Of a stretch of DNA of 5,790 nt, positions 5,787-5,790 are shown one piece after another. The translations under genes were made by a program, and so were the position numbers. The notes below the pieces were generated by a model that was not told the DNA's origin, searched no databases, and saw nothing but the letters and a program-made list of their open reading frames with translations. Each line of letters begins with the position of its first letter. Within the stretch, counting starts at the first letter, position 1. The DNA is from CAZWMK01 sp964635065 (GTDB lineage Bacteria > Pseudomonadota > Alphaproteobacteria > Sphingomonadales > Sphingomonadaceae), in NCBI GenBank assembly GCA_964635065.1, contig CAZWMK010000123.1, positions 1 to 5,790 of the forward strand, in the 5' to 3' direction.

Positions 5787-5790
5787 CGAC

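Larger units (their letters stand above)
5522..5790. other. Non-coding region downstream of tRNA-Ser, rich in small repeats
   Basis: About 270 bases hold no convincing gene on either strand. By eye the stretch is poorer in GC than the rest of the window, with several A and T runs. It contains three inverted repeats (5523-5547, 5608-5643, 5666-5688), recurring words AGAGAC/GTCTCT and CGAACCT, and a Shine-Dalgarno-like sequence at its end. It may hold the terminator of the tRNA and the promoter and leader of a gene that starts beyond the window. Confidence 0.6.

Overview
The window looks like a chromosomal housekeeping region of a GC-rich alphaproteobacterium, most likely a sphingomonad (Sphingomonadales). 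That assignment rests on protein style and gene order read by eye; no search was run. All six protein genes lie on the minus strand, so they are transcribed from right to left. One tRNA gene on the plus strand sits at the right.

Layout in order of transcription: an MltB-type lytic transglycosylase (5342 to 4143); an RlpA-like lipoprotein with DPBB and SPOR domains (4282 to 3356), whose start lies inside the transglycosylase gene; a D-alanyl-D-alanine carboxypeptidase of the PBP5/6 (DacA) type (3330 to 2146); thymidylate kinase tmk (2149 to 1520); DNA polymerase III delta' subunit holB (1520 to 555); and the N-terminal part of methionyl-tRNA synthetase metG (550 to the left edge). Junctions are very tight: a 140-base overlap, a 25-base gap, a 4-base GTGA overlap, a 1-base TGATG overlap and a 4-base gap. 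This suggests a single operon with coupled translation. The first three products act on peptidoglycan in the periplasm (glycan cleavage, septal or glycan-binding RlpA, peptide trimming). The last three serve dTTP supply, the replication clamp loader and translation. The rlpA-dac-tmk-holB-metG order is, from memory, common in alphaproteobacteria and not a new system.

To the right, a complete tRNA-Ser(UGA) gene (5432-5521) runs divergently from the transglycosylase gene. It is followed by about 270 bases with no convincing gene. That stretch is visibly poorer in GC and carries a perfect 10-bp hairpin, two further inverted repeats and several recurring short words. It ends in a strong Shine-Dalgarno-like sequence, which suggests a plus-strand gene begins just beyond the window.

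Oddities: a 10-N assembly gap inside metG that breaks a frame otherwise consistent with a missing stretch of only two bases; a long dual-coding overlap between the transglycosylase and rlpA; and the repeat-rich region downstream of the tRNA. I see no mobile element, CRISPR array or clearly undescribed system.
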